Positions 43,439 to 51,995 of a DNA stretch of 64,000 nucleotides are shown piece by piece (within the stretch, counting starts at the first letter, position 1; the number at the start of each line of letters is the position of its first letter). The position numbers were made by a program, and so were the translations under genes. The stretch lies in NCBI GenBank assembly GCA_902489075.1, contig CABTYO010000004.1:1-64000 (forward strand), written 5' to 3'. Under the pieces are notes generated by a model. The model ran no database searches and had not been told where the DNA came from. It worked only from the letters and a program-made list of their open reading frames with translations. The stretch is from an uncultured Faecalicatena sp. (GTDB taxonomy: Bacteria > Bacillota > Clostridia > Lachnospirales > Lachnospiraceae).

Positions 43439-43723
43439 CTAAAAGAACTTCGTCTGTATCATCATTGCAATTACCAGAACTCCGCCTGCCATATACAATC
43501 CGTTGATCACCGTACAGATCTTCATCAGATTATTTTTTACATGTCCCTTTGTATAAGAGAGAATTGTGAATATACCACTGAATATCATAAATACCGCATA
43601 GCCTGCGATGCTGATTTCCGCCACAGGTGACTCCAGCGCCCACGCATTCTGCCTGAGGATGAAAATCGTCCATGGAACAAAGATCATGATTGTACTGACT
43701 GCCGTTAATAATTTTTCTTTCAT
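43439..43723 (-). CDS. Small membrane protein
   Basis: A 94-aa protein with three predicted helices (about 5-23, 38-58, 72-90), starting MKEKLLTAVSTIMIFVPWTIF. ATG 43723 after AAAGGTG is preferred over an in-frame start 24 bases upstream. No family is recognised. It follows the ABC permease genes and could be an accessory or immunity protein. Confidence 0.65.
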   Translation of the reverse strand: MKEKLLTAVSTIMIFVPWTIFILRQNAWALESPVAEISIAGYAVFMIFSGIFTILSYTKGHVKNNLMKICTVINGLYMAGGVLVIAMMIQTKFF

Positions 43724-43781
43724 ATTTACCACACCTTTCCGGTACAAGCTGCTGTACCTGAGTTATGTCTGATTTTCCTTC

Positions 43782-44543
43782 TTACTTTCTTTCCGCCCTG
43801 CCGAATGCGATGCATCCAATCAGCAGGCAGACCACTGTAACTGCTATGGCGACAGGAATCCATGGAAACAGCTCAAGCCTCATATCTTCGACGTTTTTTC
43901 CCATACTGCTCAGTTTGTTCGTCATCAGATAAAACGGATAGCACATGGGATACGCATACCATATTTTTGTGTTCATAATCAGAACCGATGGAACAATCGA
44001 TGCAAGCCCTGCCCCAATGGAAAAAATCGGGGTCTGGATACACACTGCCAGCATCCAGAATACTGCCGCCATCGGAATAGAGGATATATATATCAGCCCG
44101 ATTTCCCGAAATACTGTCAAGGGATCCAGCATAAAAGCGTAATCCTGCATCTTGGACGCAATTACCGCACAGATAAAATACGCGGCTGTCATCATGATGA
44201 TCTGGACTGCAGACAGAATCATCAGCACGGCAAACTTGACCAGAGACAGGACCGCTGTATTCACAGGCAGGGAAAGCATTTTCAGGATTCCCCGGTTTGC
44301 ACGCTCAAGCTGGGTCATCATGACTGTACAGATTACCATGCTTGCAGGGTACATGAACCAGGCAAATCCCATGAAGCTCTGGATAAGAAAGTTGTTTTCG
44401 GGGGAAATGCCCTCTGCCTGCATATGAAAATTCATATCTGCATTGATCACCTGTGGAATCCACAGGATAATAACCGGGATCAGTAAAATCCAGAAGATCC
44501 TGGAGCGCCGTATTTTTTTCAATTCTACCTGAATCAGACTCAT
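43782..44543 (-). CDS. LanG-like ABC-2 permease
   Basis: A 253-aa permease with six predicted helices, starting MSLIQVELKKIRRSRIFWILLIP, the opening typical of LanE/LanG lantibiotic-immunity permeases. ATG 44543 lies eight bases after AGGAGG and overlaps the previous gene by four. Long upstream reading frame to 44771 is a shadow of the neighbouring permease. Works with the next two genes as a lantibiotic-protection exporter. Confidence 0.85.
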   Translation of the reverse strand: MSLIQVELKKIRRSRIFWILLIPVIILWIPQVINADMNFHMQAEGISPENNFLIQSFMGFAWFMYPASMVICTVMMTQLERANRGILKMLSLPVNTAVLSLVKFAVLMILSAVQIIMMTAAYFICAVIASKMQDYAFMLDPLTVFREIGLIYISSIPMAAVFWMLAVCIQTPIFSIGAGLASIVPSVLIMNTKIWYAYPMCYPFYLMTNKLSSMGKNVEDMRLELFPWIPVAIAVTVVCLLIGCIAFGRAERK

Positions 44544-45271
44544 GCCCATCTCCTCCTTATCTTCAAGAATACCACCTGGAGTGCCATCAATACTGCAATC
44601 TCTGTACATGCCGCACCCAGCAGGCGGGAAACCTGTTTCGCCGTCAGAAATGAAAAGCTCTGGAACGGAAGTGCAAATGGAAAGAGAACAAACGCAGAAT
44701 CCGGTGACATGGTCTGCGGAATAACCAGTACGATAAAGACACAGATTACACAGATTCCAAGGGATACCCACATGTTTTTACACAAATATGCAACTGCCAG
44801 CACTGCAAAAATGACCGGAAACATTAGTATCGCTGTAAATCCTGCACTTTTCAGAAGCTCTATCCAGAAACCGGACGGTGTTTCAAACCACTGATGTACA
44901 CAGAATGCAAAGGATAGATTTTCCAGTAAAAGGGCTGCCAGGCCTGCTGCCGTCAGAATCTGTACTTTACTTATATGCATTCTGAAAATACTGACAGGCA
45001 GCATTTCCATCTTCTGCATGGCATTATCTGCATATTCCGTGTGATAGATGAGGCATGCTCCGAGAATCATAAGAAACATGTGAAGCATTGCCATCATCTG
45101 CCAGTTTGCCTTTAATAATATTGCAAGCGGTTCACCACTGGCACCTGTGTATATTTCGGAACGCACTGCCATGTTCACAATCGGTACAGCTGCCGCGAGA
45201 ATTCCTCCTGCCGTGAAAGCAGGCCAGAATCCGGTCCGTTTTGTTTTCTTGAATTCGATTGCCACACTCAT
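44540..45271 (-). CDS. LanE-like ABC-2 permease
   Basis: A 243-aa six-helix permease starting MSVAIEFKKTKRTGFWPAFTAGG. It has the loop LIYHTEYADNAMQKMEMLPVS, equivalent to the conserved cytoplasmic segment of LanE/LanG permeases. Two permeases with one ATPase is the LanFEG arrangement. It overlaps the ATPase stop by four bases. Confidence 0.85.
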   Translation of the reverse strand: MSVAIEFKKTKRTGFWPAFTAGGILAAAVPIVNMAVRSEIYTGASGEPLAILLKANWQMMAMLHMFLMILGACLIYHTEYADNAMQKMEMLPVSIFRMHISKVQILTAAGLAALLLENLSFAFCVHQWFETPSGFWIELLKSAGFTAILMFPVIFAVLAVAYLCKNMWVSLGICVICVFIVLVIPQTMSPDSAFVLFPFALPFQSFSFLTAKQVSRLLGAACTEIAVLMALQVVFLKIRRRWA

Positions 45272-46026
45272 CTTCTGACACCCCGTTTCTGATTGTCTTC
45301 CTCGATCATTGTGAGAAAGGTTTCTTCCAGATTGTCTGTTGGATAGCCTTTGATGGATGCCTGATATTTTAAGGCATCCAGACTTCCCTCAAACAAAAGT
45401 CTGCCGTGATTCAGGATGCCTACCTCATCCGCCATCAATTCTACCTCGGCGAGCAGATGGGAGGATACCAGGACCGTGCAGTGGTATTTTTCCGGCAGAG
45501 AGCGGATCAGGGTCCGGATCTCATGAATGCCTACCGGGTCCAGGCCGTTCGTCGGCTCATCCAGGATCAGGATGGGTGGACGGCCGATCAATGCTGTGGC
45601 CAGCCCCAGGCGCTGCTTCATGCCAAGGGAATATTTCTTCACCAGCCTGTCTTTATATTCTGTCAGACCGACTAACTCCAGTGCATCCTGTACACTGCTC
45701 TTGGGAAGGCCCAGGATTTTCCGGATAATCTCGAGATTTTCCTTTCCGGTCAGATTGCCATAAAAGGCAGGTGCCTCGATGAAGGATCCGATTTCTTTCA
45801 GAATCGCCACTCTGTCCTGTGGGTAGGTCTTCCCGGCTATCCTGAATCTGCCCCCTGTCGGTCTGGTAAGCCCCAGGAACATCTTCATAGTCGTGGACTT
45901 GCCCGCCCCGTTGGGACCGAGAAGACCGTAGATACTCCCCTGTTTGATCTGCAGAGATATGTTATTGACTGCGGTAAAGTCTTTGTAGCTTTTGGTAAGA
46001 TTCTTTGTTTCTATCATATTCGTCAT
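45268..46026 (-). CDS. LanF-like ABC ATPase (lantibiotic protection)
   Basis: A 252-aa ATPase: Walker A GPNGAGKSTTMKMFLG (37-52), Q loop GSFIEAPAFYGNL (the E-loop form typical of lantibiotic ABC transporters), signature YSLGMKQRLG, Walker B ILILDEPTNGLDPVG. ATG 46026 follows AAAGGAGAGAG. First gene of the three-gene unit. No kinase or regulator is adjacent, unlike the NisRK or CprRK systems, so control is from elsewhere. Confidence 0.93.
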   Translation of the reverse strand: MTNMIETKNLTKSYKDFTAVNNISLQIKQGSIYGLLGPNGAGKSTTMKMFLGLTRPTGGRFRIAGKTYPQDRVAILKEIGSFIEAPAFYGNLTGKENLEIIRKILGLPKSSVQDALELVGLTEYKDRLVKKYSLGMKQRLGLATALIGRPPILILDEPTNGLDPVGIHEIRTLIRSLPEKYHCTVLVSSHLLAEVELMADEVGILNHGRLLFEGSLDALKYQASIKGYPTDNLEETFLTMIEEDNQKRGVRR

Positions 46027-46068
46027 TTGCTCTCTCTCCTTTCTTGATGATATCATCATAATCTCTTT

Positions 46069-46109
46069 ACCTTACAGCCACATTCCCAGAACCTTACATT
46101 TACCTTACA
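46069..46109 (-). promoter_or_regulatory. Helically phased TGTAAGGT repeats upstream of LanFEG-like genes
   Basis: The octamer TGTAAGGT occurs on the minus strand at 46109-46102, 46098-46091 and 46076-46069, spaced 11 and 22 bp, so all face the same side of the helix. This is the pattern of an OmpR-family response-regulator site. The regulator is not encoded next to it. Confidence 0.6.
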
Positions 46110-46144
46110 AATCGTAAGACAGGAGTTTTATCTCACTTCTGGAT

Positions 46145-46184
46145 AAAAACAGCCGGGATAAGCTTTGACTCGCTTATCCCGGCT
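46145..46184 (-). terminator. Intrinsic terminator after polytopic membrane gene
   Basis: A perfect 13-bp stem AGCCGGGATAAGC/GCTTATCCCGGCT (46151-46163, 46172-46184), followed on the minus strand by GTTTTTAT. Ends the transcript of the membrane protein at 46247-47572. Confidence 0.88.
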
Positions 46185-46246
46185 CTCTGTGATCTATTTT
46201 TTCTCCATGCTCTTACTATTGTGTCCGGCACTCTTCTCCTGTCTTT

Positions 46247-47572
46247 CTAACGCCCCTCATGGGCAGTCATGCAAATATTCATGTCAGCACCATAATCCCA
46301 TATCTTTCGTATATACCACACTGCCCCGATACAGAATGCCGCATCCATAAAGAAAAATGTCCTCGTCCCGGATGCGATCAGGGTCGGTGAAAATCCCATA
46401 ATTATACGTGTGGCAAATCCTGCCGACAGGATCAGAAGTACCAGAACTGTCTCCTCCACAGACCGGAAGCTTCCACAGACTGCTACACCAATCATGAGGA
46501 AAAGAATGGTATACAAGATCACCTGCGGGTACATTGGAATCGGCGGTGCCTCAGGAACTCCATTTGCATAGCGCACGCCTTCTGCCCACTGACGGATCTT
46601 TGTCCCCAGCAATGCATCCGGGATTTTTCCAGCCCAGATTCCCATTCTTACCAGAAGAGGAATGGTGCCGCACAGGGTGAACAGATTTACTTTCCGGTAT
46701 TTCATCCACAGCCATACACAGAGGACAGTGATAAAAATCAGAAAAGGAAGTTCCTTGACGTTAAAAAAGTAATCTACTGTTGTGAACCATCCATTCCACA
46801 GCTTTTCCACCGCAGACAATTCCCCGAAGCCCTTCCAGTAGCTTGCCGTCTCCTGCACAAGCCGTGCACTGTTTCCTTTGCAGGTCAGAATAAAAAGCAG
46901 GGAAACAATACTGAGAATCATCTGGGTAAAAAGAATCGGCTTCTGCTTTTTATTTTTCAGGAAATAAATCACTGCAATAAAATAAAAACAGAATACCACC
47001 GCTGCAGTTTGTTCCATGTTGCAGCCCACGAGAGCCGCAGCACCGAATCCCACATAATGATACCACCTGATCTGCCTTTCCCGATAGACCATCATAAGCG
47101 GGATCAACGCAATCAACGCAGTGGCAAAGGCCCAGATATAATTGATTGCACCGGGCTGGATGCCCACCTCGATCAGACCATCCATCGGAAACTTAAGAAG
47201 CAGAAGGGAAAGCACTGTCGTTTCCAGCCATCCCCACGCAAACAGTTTCCGTAATCCGTAGACAGCACCCAGAATGATCAGGCTGTCCAATACTGCAAAC
47301 ACCAGATAATGCTGAGTAAGCACCAGATACAGCATCCCTTCCAGAATCACTCTCCCGGACCAGGTATTGGCCCGCCAGGACAGAAATCCCATCAGACTGT
47401 ACTGCTTCACATTCTCCTGGAATGAAAGCGTATCTGCCCGGTATTCCCGGACATGATAATGAAAAATGCACAGGCCTATACATAAAAAGAGCACGGCAGC
47501 TATCTCTATTACATTCGAATTCCTGGTGCAAAAGTCCTGGAATTTTCTTACTGTTCTTTTAAATTGATTCAT
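46247..47572 (-). CDS. Polytopic membrane protein, DUF6056-like
   Basis: A 441-aa protein with about ten predicted helices and an N-terminal extracellular loop containing FQENVKQYSLMGFLSWRANTWSGRVILEG. The layout (short loops, first loop with W/R residues) resembles glycan-related DUF6056 proteins and other GT-C-like membrane enzymes, but no catalytic signature is certain. Monocistronic, with a good terminator. Confidence 0.6.
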   Translation of the reverse strand: MNQFKRTVRKFQDFCTRNSNVIEIAAVLFLCIGLCIFHYHVREYRADTLSFQENVKQYSLMGFLSWRANTWSGRVILEGMLYLVLTQHYLVFAVLDSLIILGAVYGLRKLFAWGWLETTVLSLLLLKFPMDGLIEVGIQPGAINYIWAFATALIALIPLMMVYRERQIRWYHYVGFGAAALVGCNMEQTAAVVFCFYFIAVIYFLKNKKQKPILFTQMILSIVSLLFILTCKGNSARLVQETASYWKGFGELSAVEKLWNGWFTTVDYFFNVKELPFLIFITVLCVWLWMKYRKVNLFTLCGTIPLLVRMGIWAGKIPDALLGTKIRQWAEGVRYANGVPEAPPIPMYPQVILYTILFLMIGVAVCGSFRSVEETVLVLLILSAGFATRIIMGFSPTLIASGTRTFFFMDAAFCIGAVWYIRKIWDYGADMNICMTAHEGR

Positions 47573-47750
47573 ATGTTAAAATTCCTCCTGCTCATGTTAC
47601 TAAGGTCTTGTCTTTTCAGACTTTAGTTACCAAGTACATCCCATGGACTTGGCGCTGATCCTTCCAAGGCTTAGCCATGTGGATGTTACTCCGCTTGTTT
47701 TAACTATTTTAGCCTTCCACAGAATAGATGGCAAGACAATTGTATAAAGA
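47573..47750. other. Gap with degenerate inverted repeat
   Basis: Contains the inverted repeat CCAAGTACATCCCATGGACTTGG (47634-47656), in which CCATGG-ACTTGGCG echoes CCATGGTACTTGGCG of the 9452-10052 element. No gene is seen. Confidence 0.4.
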
Positions 47751-47751
47751 A

Positions 47752-47788
47752 TTGGAAAATGTACAGAATTATGTTATGATAATGTACA
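47752..47788 (+). promoter_or_regulatory. Toxin-antitoxin promoter with repeated AATGTACA
   Basis: TTGGAA (47752-47757), 17-bp spacer, TATGAT (47775-47780). The octamer AATGTACA occurs at 47758-47765 and 47781-47788, bracketing the -10. TGTACA is itself palindromic, as expected for autorepression by the antitoxin. Confidence 0.65.
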
Positions 47789-47807
47789 AAGAAAGGGGGT
47801 AGTTAAA

Positions 47808-48071
47808 ATGCCGATTATTAAACCAATCACAGAATTAAGAAATACAAATGAGATCTCAGAAATATGCCATAAACAACAGCAGCCAATATTTATTACCAAA
47901 AACGGATATGGCGACATGGTTGTGATGAGTATTGAAGCCTATGATCAATTAATCAATGAAAGCAGCATAGATAAAGCAATTTTTGATGCTGAGCAGGAAT
48001 TAGCCAATGGTGGAGAATTAATGGATGCTAAGGAGGCACTTGCACAGTTGAGGAGGAAACACTTTGGATAA
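47808..48071 (+). CDS. Phd/YefM-type antitoxin
   Basis: An 87-aa antitoxin. The N-terminal Phd/YefM DNA-binding fold reads KPITELRNTNEISEICHKQQQPIFITKNGYGDMVVMSIEAYDQL; the C-terminal part (about 55-87) should wrap the toxin. GGGGG ribosome site before ATG 47808. Overlaps the toxin by eight bases. Confidence 0.92.
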   Translation: MPIIKPITELRNTNEISEICHKQQQPIFITKNGYGDMVVMSIEAYDQLINESSIDKAIFDAEQELANGGELMDAKEALAQLRRKHFG

Positions 48072-48366
48072 GTATACCTTAAAAATGTTCCCTCAAGCAT
48101 ATCGAGACTTAGATAAGATCTATGAACAAGCTGCTATGAATACCAATTATGATGACCAGGCACTTGCTTTGGTAAATAAAATTGAGTCCGCAATTTTAAG
48201 CCTTGAGGAATATCCTTATCGTGGTGCAGAGAGAAAACATGGATTCTACGCCGGCAAAGGATATCGCCAATTGTTTGTTTCCAGTTATATCATTATCTAT
48301 GAAATACTGGAGAAGAAAAAAAACGTTGCTGTTGTTACAATAAAGTATTATGGAAGTGAATTTTAA
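48064..48366 (+). CDS. RelE/ParE-type toxin
   Basis: A 100-aa toxin of the RelE/ParE superfamily, starting with TTG 48064 inside the end of the antitoxin gene. Family features: FPQAYRDLDKIYEQ, VNKIESAILSLEEYPYRGAERK, GYRQLFVSSYIIIYEIL and a C-terminal VVTIKYYGSEF. RelE members cleave mRNA on the ribosome; ParE members poison gyrase. This sequence alone does not decide between them. Confidence 0.9.
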   Translation: MDKYTLKMFPQAYRDLDKIYEQAAMNTNYDDQALALVNKIESAILSLEEYPYRGAERKHGFYAGKGYRQLFVSSYIIIYEILEKKKNVAVVTIKYYGSEF

Positions 48367-48380
48367 ATTTTATTCAGTAA

Positions 48381-48431
48381 TATAAAACAGCACCGCGGCA
48401 TAAGTTCTCATGCACACGGCGCTGTTTTATA
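48381..48431. terminator. Bidirectional terminator between TA pair and DUF1097 gene
   Basis: Stem TATAAAACAGCACCG/CGGCGCTGTTTTATA (48381-48395, 48417-48431) with one mismatch; A/T ends supply U-runs in both directions. Separates convergent units. Confidence 0.85.
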
Positions 48432-48455
48432 TACTTTCCTATTTCCTTGATTCAG

Positions 48456-49010
48456 TTATTCTTTGCATTTAGCCCCATCCGGTAGTTTCTCCATTTTCTC
48501 CCCGCACAGCTTTCGTACCAGTACCTTCTGGAATGCATCCACGCCGACACCGACATACAACACACCTGAGAGCATAGCAGTCCCGATCTGAACCGGCAGT
48601 GTTCCAAGCTCTGCCGCTTTCACAGGTCCCATGATCGTCAGTCCGATTGCCCAGCCGCACAGCCAGGATGGCGTAAAGATGAATTTCGGCAGTGTCTCTC
48701 CGACGATTACGGCGAGTCCGCCCATCACAAACAGGGTGATATAAAGCTCTACATTAGGATTCCTTGGCAGAACTTCCATGATCCAGACCGCCAGGACAGC
48801 CCAGATATCCCCTAACAGAAAACCGACACTGATTTTCAATGCATCCTGCCGTTTATTCCCATTGGCTACATAAAGCCCCGCACAGATCAGTGCAACCGCC
48901 CCTGTGCTGACTCCGATATAGGGAGCAAGTACAGCCCAGATGGGCGGCATCAGTGCGATGCCAAAAGCGAGTGTCAGTATATTGATCCTTCTGATTTTCT
49001 TTTCTTCCAT
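48456..49010 (-). CDS. DUF1097 family membrane protein
   Basis: A 184-aa protein with five or six helices (LAFGIALMPPIWAVLAPYIGVSTGAVAL; KISVGFLLGDIWAVLAVWIM; FIFTPSWLCGWAIGLTIMG), characteristic of DUF1097 (YcdZ-like). It starts six bases after the butyrate kinase gene. Possibly transports a substrate or product of the acyl cluster. Confidence 0.8.
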   Translation of the reverse strand: MEEKKIRRINILTLAFGIALMPPIWAVLAPYIGVSTGAVALICAGLYVANGNKRQDALKISVGFLLGDIWAVLAVWIMEVLPRNPNVELYITLFVMGGLAVIVGETLPKFIFTPSWLCGWAIGLTIMGPVKAAELGTLPVQIGTAMLSGVLYVGVGVDAFQKVLVRKLCGEKMEKLPDGAKCKE

Positions 49011-49016
49011 ATCCGA

Positions 49017-50129
49017 TTACTCCCAGTCAAATTTATCCCAGACAGGCTTACCGGTATAAACTTTCAGTTCTTCTTCACCATTCAGCACCCGAATTGCACC
49101 TGCTGCCATTGCTTCCATTTCGAATTCCCCAGGGTATGCACTGACCGGTGCGATAAAGGAGCAGGCCTCTGTGATCTGGGAAACCAGATCCTGATTATAC
49201 ACCATGCCGCCGCCAAGAAGGATGCCGTCTACGTTTCCATGAAGCACTGCAGCCATAGAACCGATACACTTTTCAATCTGGTAGATCATACTGTTCCACA
49301 GCATGGCCGCATATTGATCTCCATTTTTCGCCCTCTCGGTCAGCTCCAGTGCATCTGAGATCCCTACGTGGCTGACAAATCCGCCAGTTCTGGTGCAGAT
49401 CTTTTTCACATCAGCAAGCTTCAGATTATTTTTCTTCATATATCCCAGCAGATCAGACACGGAAATGCTTCCGCATCTTGTCGGTGCCATCGGCCCTTCT
49501 CCGCCTACAATATCATACCCGTCGACCATTTTTCCCTGGCGGTGTGCAGACACAGAAATTCCGCCGCCGATATGGCAGACAATATAATTGCAGTCTTCGT
49601 ATTTCTTTTTCATCACATTTTTACTATGACGGATCGCCGTCTCTTTCAGGTTCAGTGCATGGAGATGGATGATCCGGTTCACGCCCTTGATTCCTGTCAT
49701 CCTTGCAAGATCCTGCAGTTCATCCACATCCGGCGGATTCACGACCATCGCTTTTGCACCGTATTTTTCTGCAAATTCATGTGCAAGCTGTGAGCCTAAT
49801 GCTGCCGGATGGATGACTCCATTCGCACAGGTCCGGGCGTGGTTGAGCATCAGCTCTGTCACCTCATAGGTGCCGCCCTCCATGGAAATCAGACCGCCGC
49901 CGCGACCCACAAAGACATCCACATCGTCCAGACGGATTCCGGCTTCATCCAGAAGCTTCAAAATCGTATCTCTGCGGTAAGGGAGCTGGTCCGGCATCGT
50001 CTGATACTGGTCCAGCTCTTTTGCGTCATGAGAGACATTCTGGGAATAGATGCATTCCTCCCCCTGGAACAGGGCTATCTTGGTTGAAGTAGAACCAGGA
50101 TTGATGGTCAATACTTTATATGTTTTCAT
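49017..50129 (-). CDS. buk: Butyrate kinase
   Basis: A 370-aa ASKHA-fold acyl kinase that makes ATP from butyryl- or branched acyl-phosphate. Signatures: KVLTINPGSTSTKIALF (acetokinase-like phosphate loop), PPDVDELQDLARMTGIKG, CHIGGGISVSAHRQGKMVDG and ILLGGGMVYN. Length matches butyrate kinases (about 355-370) rather than acetate kinase (about 400). ATG 50129; a longer frame to 50345 overlaps the transacylase gene and is a shadow. Confidence 0.94.
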   Translation of the reverse strand: MKTYKVLTINPGSTSTKIALFQGEECIYSQNVSHDAKELDQYQTMPDQLPYRRDTILKLLDEAGIRLDDVDVFVGRGGGLISMEGGTYEVTELMLNHARTCANGVIHPAALGSQLAHEFAEKYGAKAMVVNPPDVDELQDLARMTGIKGVNRIIHLHALNLKETAIRHSKNVMKKKYEDCNYIVCHIGGGISVSAHRQGKMVDGYDIVGGEGPMAPTRCGSISVSDLLGYMKKNNLKLADVKKICTRTGGFVSHVGISDALELTERAKNGDQYAAMLWNSMIYQIEKCIGSMAAVLHGNVDGILLGGGMVYNQDLVSQITEACSFIAPVSAYPGEFEMEAMAAGAIRVLNGEEELKVYTGKPVWDKFDWE

Positions 50130-50205
50130 ATTGCTTTTCCAACTTTCTATTCTATAATCATTTCTGTTTGGAAATATGCTATCTGTCCGACGTTCTATCT
50201 TTCCT

Positions 50206-51210
50206 CTACTTTTTATTTCCCGCCGCACGTACTGCGCTGATGACGATATTTCCTTTGATTTCTGACACCGGGGCTCCTCTTGAGCAGTCACAGACCACTT
50301 TGTTGAATCCCTGCAGCATCGGGCCATAGGCATCCGCATGTCCAAACTGCTGGATCAGCTTCACACCTACGTTCCCCACATTTAAATCAGGCCAGATGAT
50401 GACATTTGCCTTTCCTGCCACCTTGCTGTCCCGATGTACCTTCTTTTCTGCAACCGCCGGAGAAATCGCAGAGTCGAACTGGAACTCGCCGTCAATGGCA
50501 AGATCCGGGCGTTTCTCATTGGCGATCTTAACTGCCTCGGTTACTTTATCGATCAGCTCTCCCTGTCCGCTTCCCAGTGTGGAATAACTTACCATCGCAC
50601 ATCTTGGCTCCCAGTCGAGAAGTGCCTTCACTGTCTCACAGGCAGAAATGGCGATCTCTGCCAGCTGTTCTGCATTCGGATTTGTGCACACAGCGCTGTC
50701 TCCCACAGCCAGAAGGCTTCCTTCACTGCCCTCAAATCCCGGGATATCGCACAGACCGATACTGGAAATCGTACTGATCCCCGGTTTCAGCCCGATGATC
50801 ATCTGCCCTGCTAAAAGCACATCTCCTGTGGTATTGTCGATTCCGGCGAATGTTACGTCTGCTTCTTCCACAGCCTGCATCACCATGGCATAGTAAAGCG
50901 GGTCTTCCATACGGCGTCCCAGCGCTTTTTCCTTCAACAGTGCTTTCGGCAGAGCCACATATGCTTCTATCAGTTTTTTCCTGTAGGTTTCCTCATGGAT
51001 ATCCACGAACCGGAATACCTCGCTTTCATATCCCCGTTCTTCACACAGCTGCTTTAATTTTTCTGCATCTCCTACAAGAACAGGGATGATATACCCTTCC
51101 TTCCCTGTCTCATAGGCAACCTGCATCATTTTCTCATTTTCAGCCTCTGGAAATGCAACCCTTTGGGGATTCTGCTTAGCTTTCGCATAAATCTGATCCA
51201 ATACGTTCAT
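50206..51210 (-). CDS. Phosphate acetyl/butyryltransferase
   Basis: A 334-aa phosphotransacylase forming acyl-phosphate from acyl-CoA. The PTA fold signatures are YYAMVMQAVEEADVTFAGIDNTTGDVL, MVSYSTLGSGQGELIDKV and VIIWPDLNVGNVGVKLIQQFGHADAYGPMLQG. The sequence is closer to Pta than to Ptb, although it is paired with butyrate kinase; substrate could be acetyl, propionyl or butyryl. Confidence 0.93.
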   Translation of the reverse strand: MNVLDQIYAKAKQNPQRVAFPEAENEKMMQVAYETGKEGYIIPVLVGDAEKLKQLCEERGYESEVFRFVDIHEETYRKKLIEAYVALPKALLKEKALGRRMEDPLYYAMVMQAVEEADVTFAGIDNTTGDVLLAGQMIIGLKPGISTISSIGLCDIPGFEGSEGSLLAVGDSAVCTNPNAEQLAEIAISACETVKALLDWEPRCAMVSYSTLGSGQGELIDKVTEAVKIANEKRPDLAIDGEFQFDSAISPAVAEKKVHRDSKVAGKANVIIWPDLNVGNVGVKLIQQFGHADAYGPMLQGFNKVVCDCSRGAPVSEIKGNIVISAVRAAGNKK

Positions 51211-51225
51211 CTTCCGACCCTTTCC

Positions 51226-51465
51226 TTACATCTGCTCTTCTACTTTGTCTACCAGCTCCCCGATTGTCTGGCATGCTGCTGCCACCTGGAGCTGTACCAG
51301 GACATCCAGTTCATTTTCAATCTCGGAAACAAGCCCTACCATAAGAAGGGACGCACCGCCAAGGTCTTCCTTGATTCTGGTGTCAACAGTCAGAGTGCTT
51401 TCGTCTTTGTTAAATGTTGTTGCTACTAATTCAATTACCTTTGCTTCTAATTCTTTTCTATCCAT
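51226..51465 (-). CDS. Acyl carrier protein, atypical
   Basis: A 79-aa ACP starting MDRKELEAKVIELVATTF. The phosphopantetheine Ser is S39, in GGASLLMVGLVSEIENEL; the usual DSL motif is ASL, with the Asp replaced by Ala, and the typical ...LDSLD acidic helix-II start is altered. This distinguishes it from the fatty-acid ACP and points to a dedicated partner, perhaps the adjacent thiolase-like protein. ATG 51465; the longer frame is spurious. Confidence 0.85.
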   Translation of the reverse strand: MDRKELEAKVIELVATTFNKDESTLTVDTRIKEDLGGASLLMVGLVSEIENELDVLVQLQVAAACQTIGELVDKVEEQM

Positions 51466-51572
51466 TTTTTTAATCTCCTTTTTACTGGTAAAATTACTTT
51501 CTATCTCTCTGTTTATATTACTTTTATTCTCTGCCGGATATCTCCAGAAAGAGGCTGCCATCAGCAGTGCCT

Positions 51573-51983
51573 CTACTCCTCATCCAGTGCAAAGACAACG
51601 GTCTTATATCCGTTCCTCTGGAAAATCTCTGCATGCACTGGCACTGGAAGCTGATCCATCAGCGCTTTTCTTTTTTTCTTATTGATTCCTTTTACTACTG
51701 CATTAAAGGAAGCGCCTTCTTCGATCTCCACTTCCCCGTAAGCGATTGGTCCCAGTGCATTGTATTCCGGTTTGGAGGAAAGAGCTGCCGGCATAACGAT
51801 GGACTTCATCACACCTTTTCCGCTGATCTCGGTCCACTCCATATCCATGCATCCACAAGTATTGCAGGCATAAACCGGAGGAAATTCAACTGCTCCGCAC
51901 TCTTTACATTTACGCCCAAGGAACTTCCCTTCCTCCAGGCCCTGATAAAATTTTTCTACTACTTTTTCTAATTTTACACCCAT
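51573..51983 (-). CDS. Zn-ribbon OB-fold acyl-CoA-associated protein (DUF35)
   Basis: A 136-aa protein with a rubredoxin-like zinc ribbon (C26-x2-C29 in CKECG, C40-x2-C43 in CNTCG) followed by an OB fold (about 55-130). DUF35 proteins bridge a thiolase or condensing enzyme with its partner, as in archaeal thiolase/HMG-CoA synthase complexes and PhlB. It is encoded 12 bases after the thiolase-like gene. Confidence 0.9.
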   Translation of the reverse strand: MGVKLEKVVEKFYQGLEEGKFLGRKCKECGAVEFPPVYACNTCGCMDMEWTEISGKGVMKSIVMPAALSSKPEYNALGPIAYGEVEIEEGASFNAVVKGINKKKRKALMDQLPVPVHAEIFQRNGYKTVVFALDEE

Positions 51984-51995
51984 GTCTTTCTCCTC

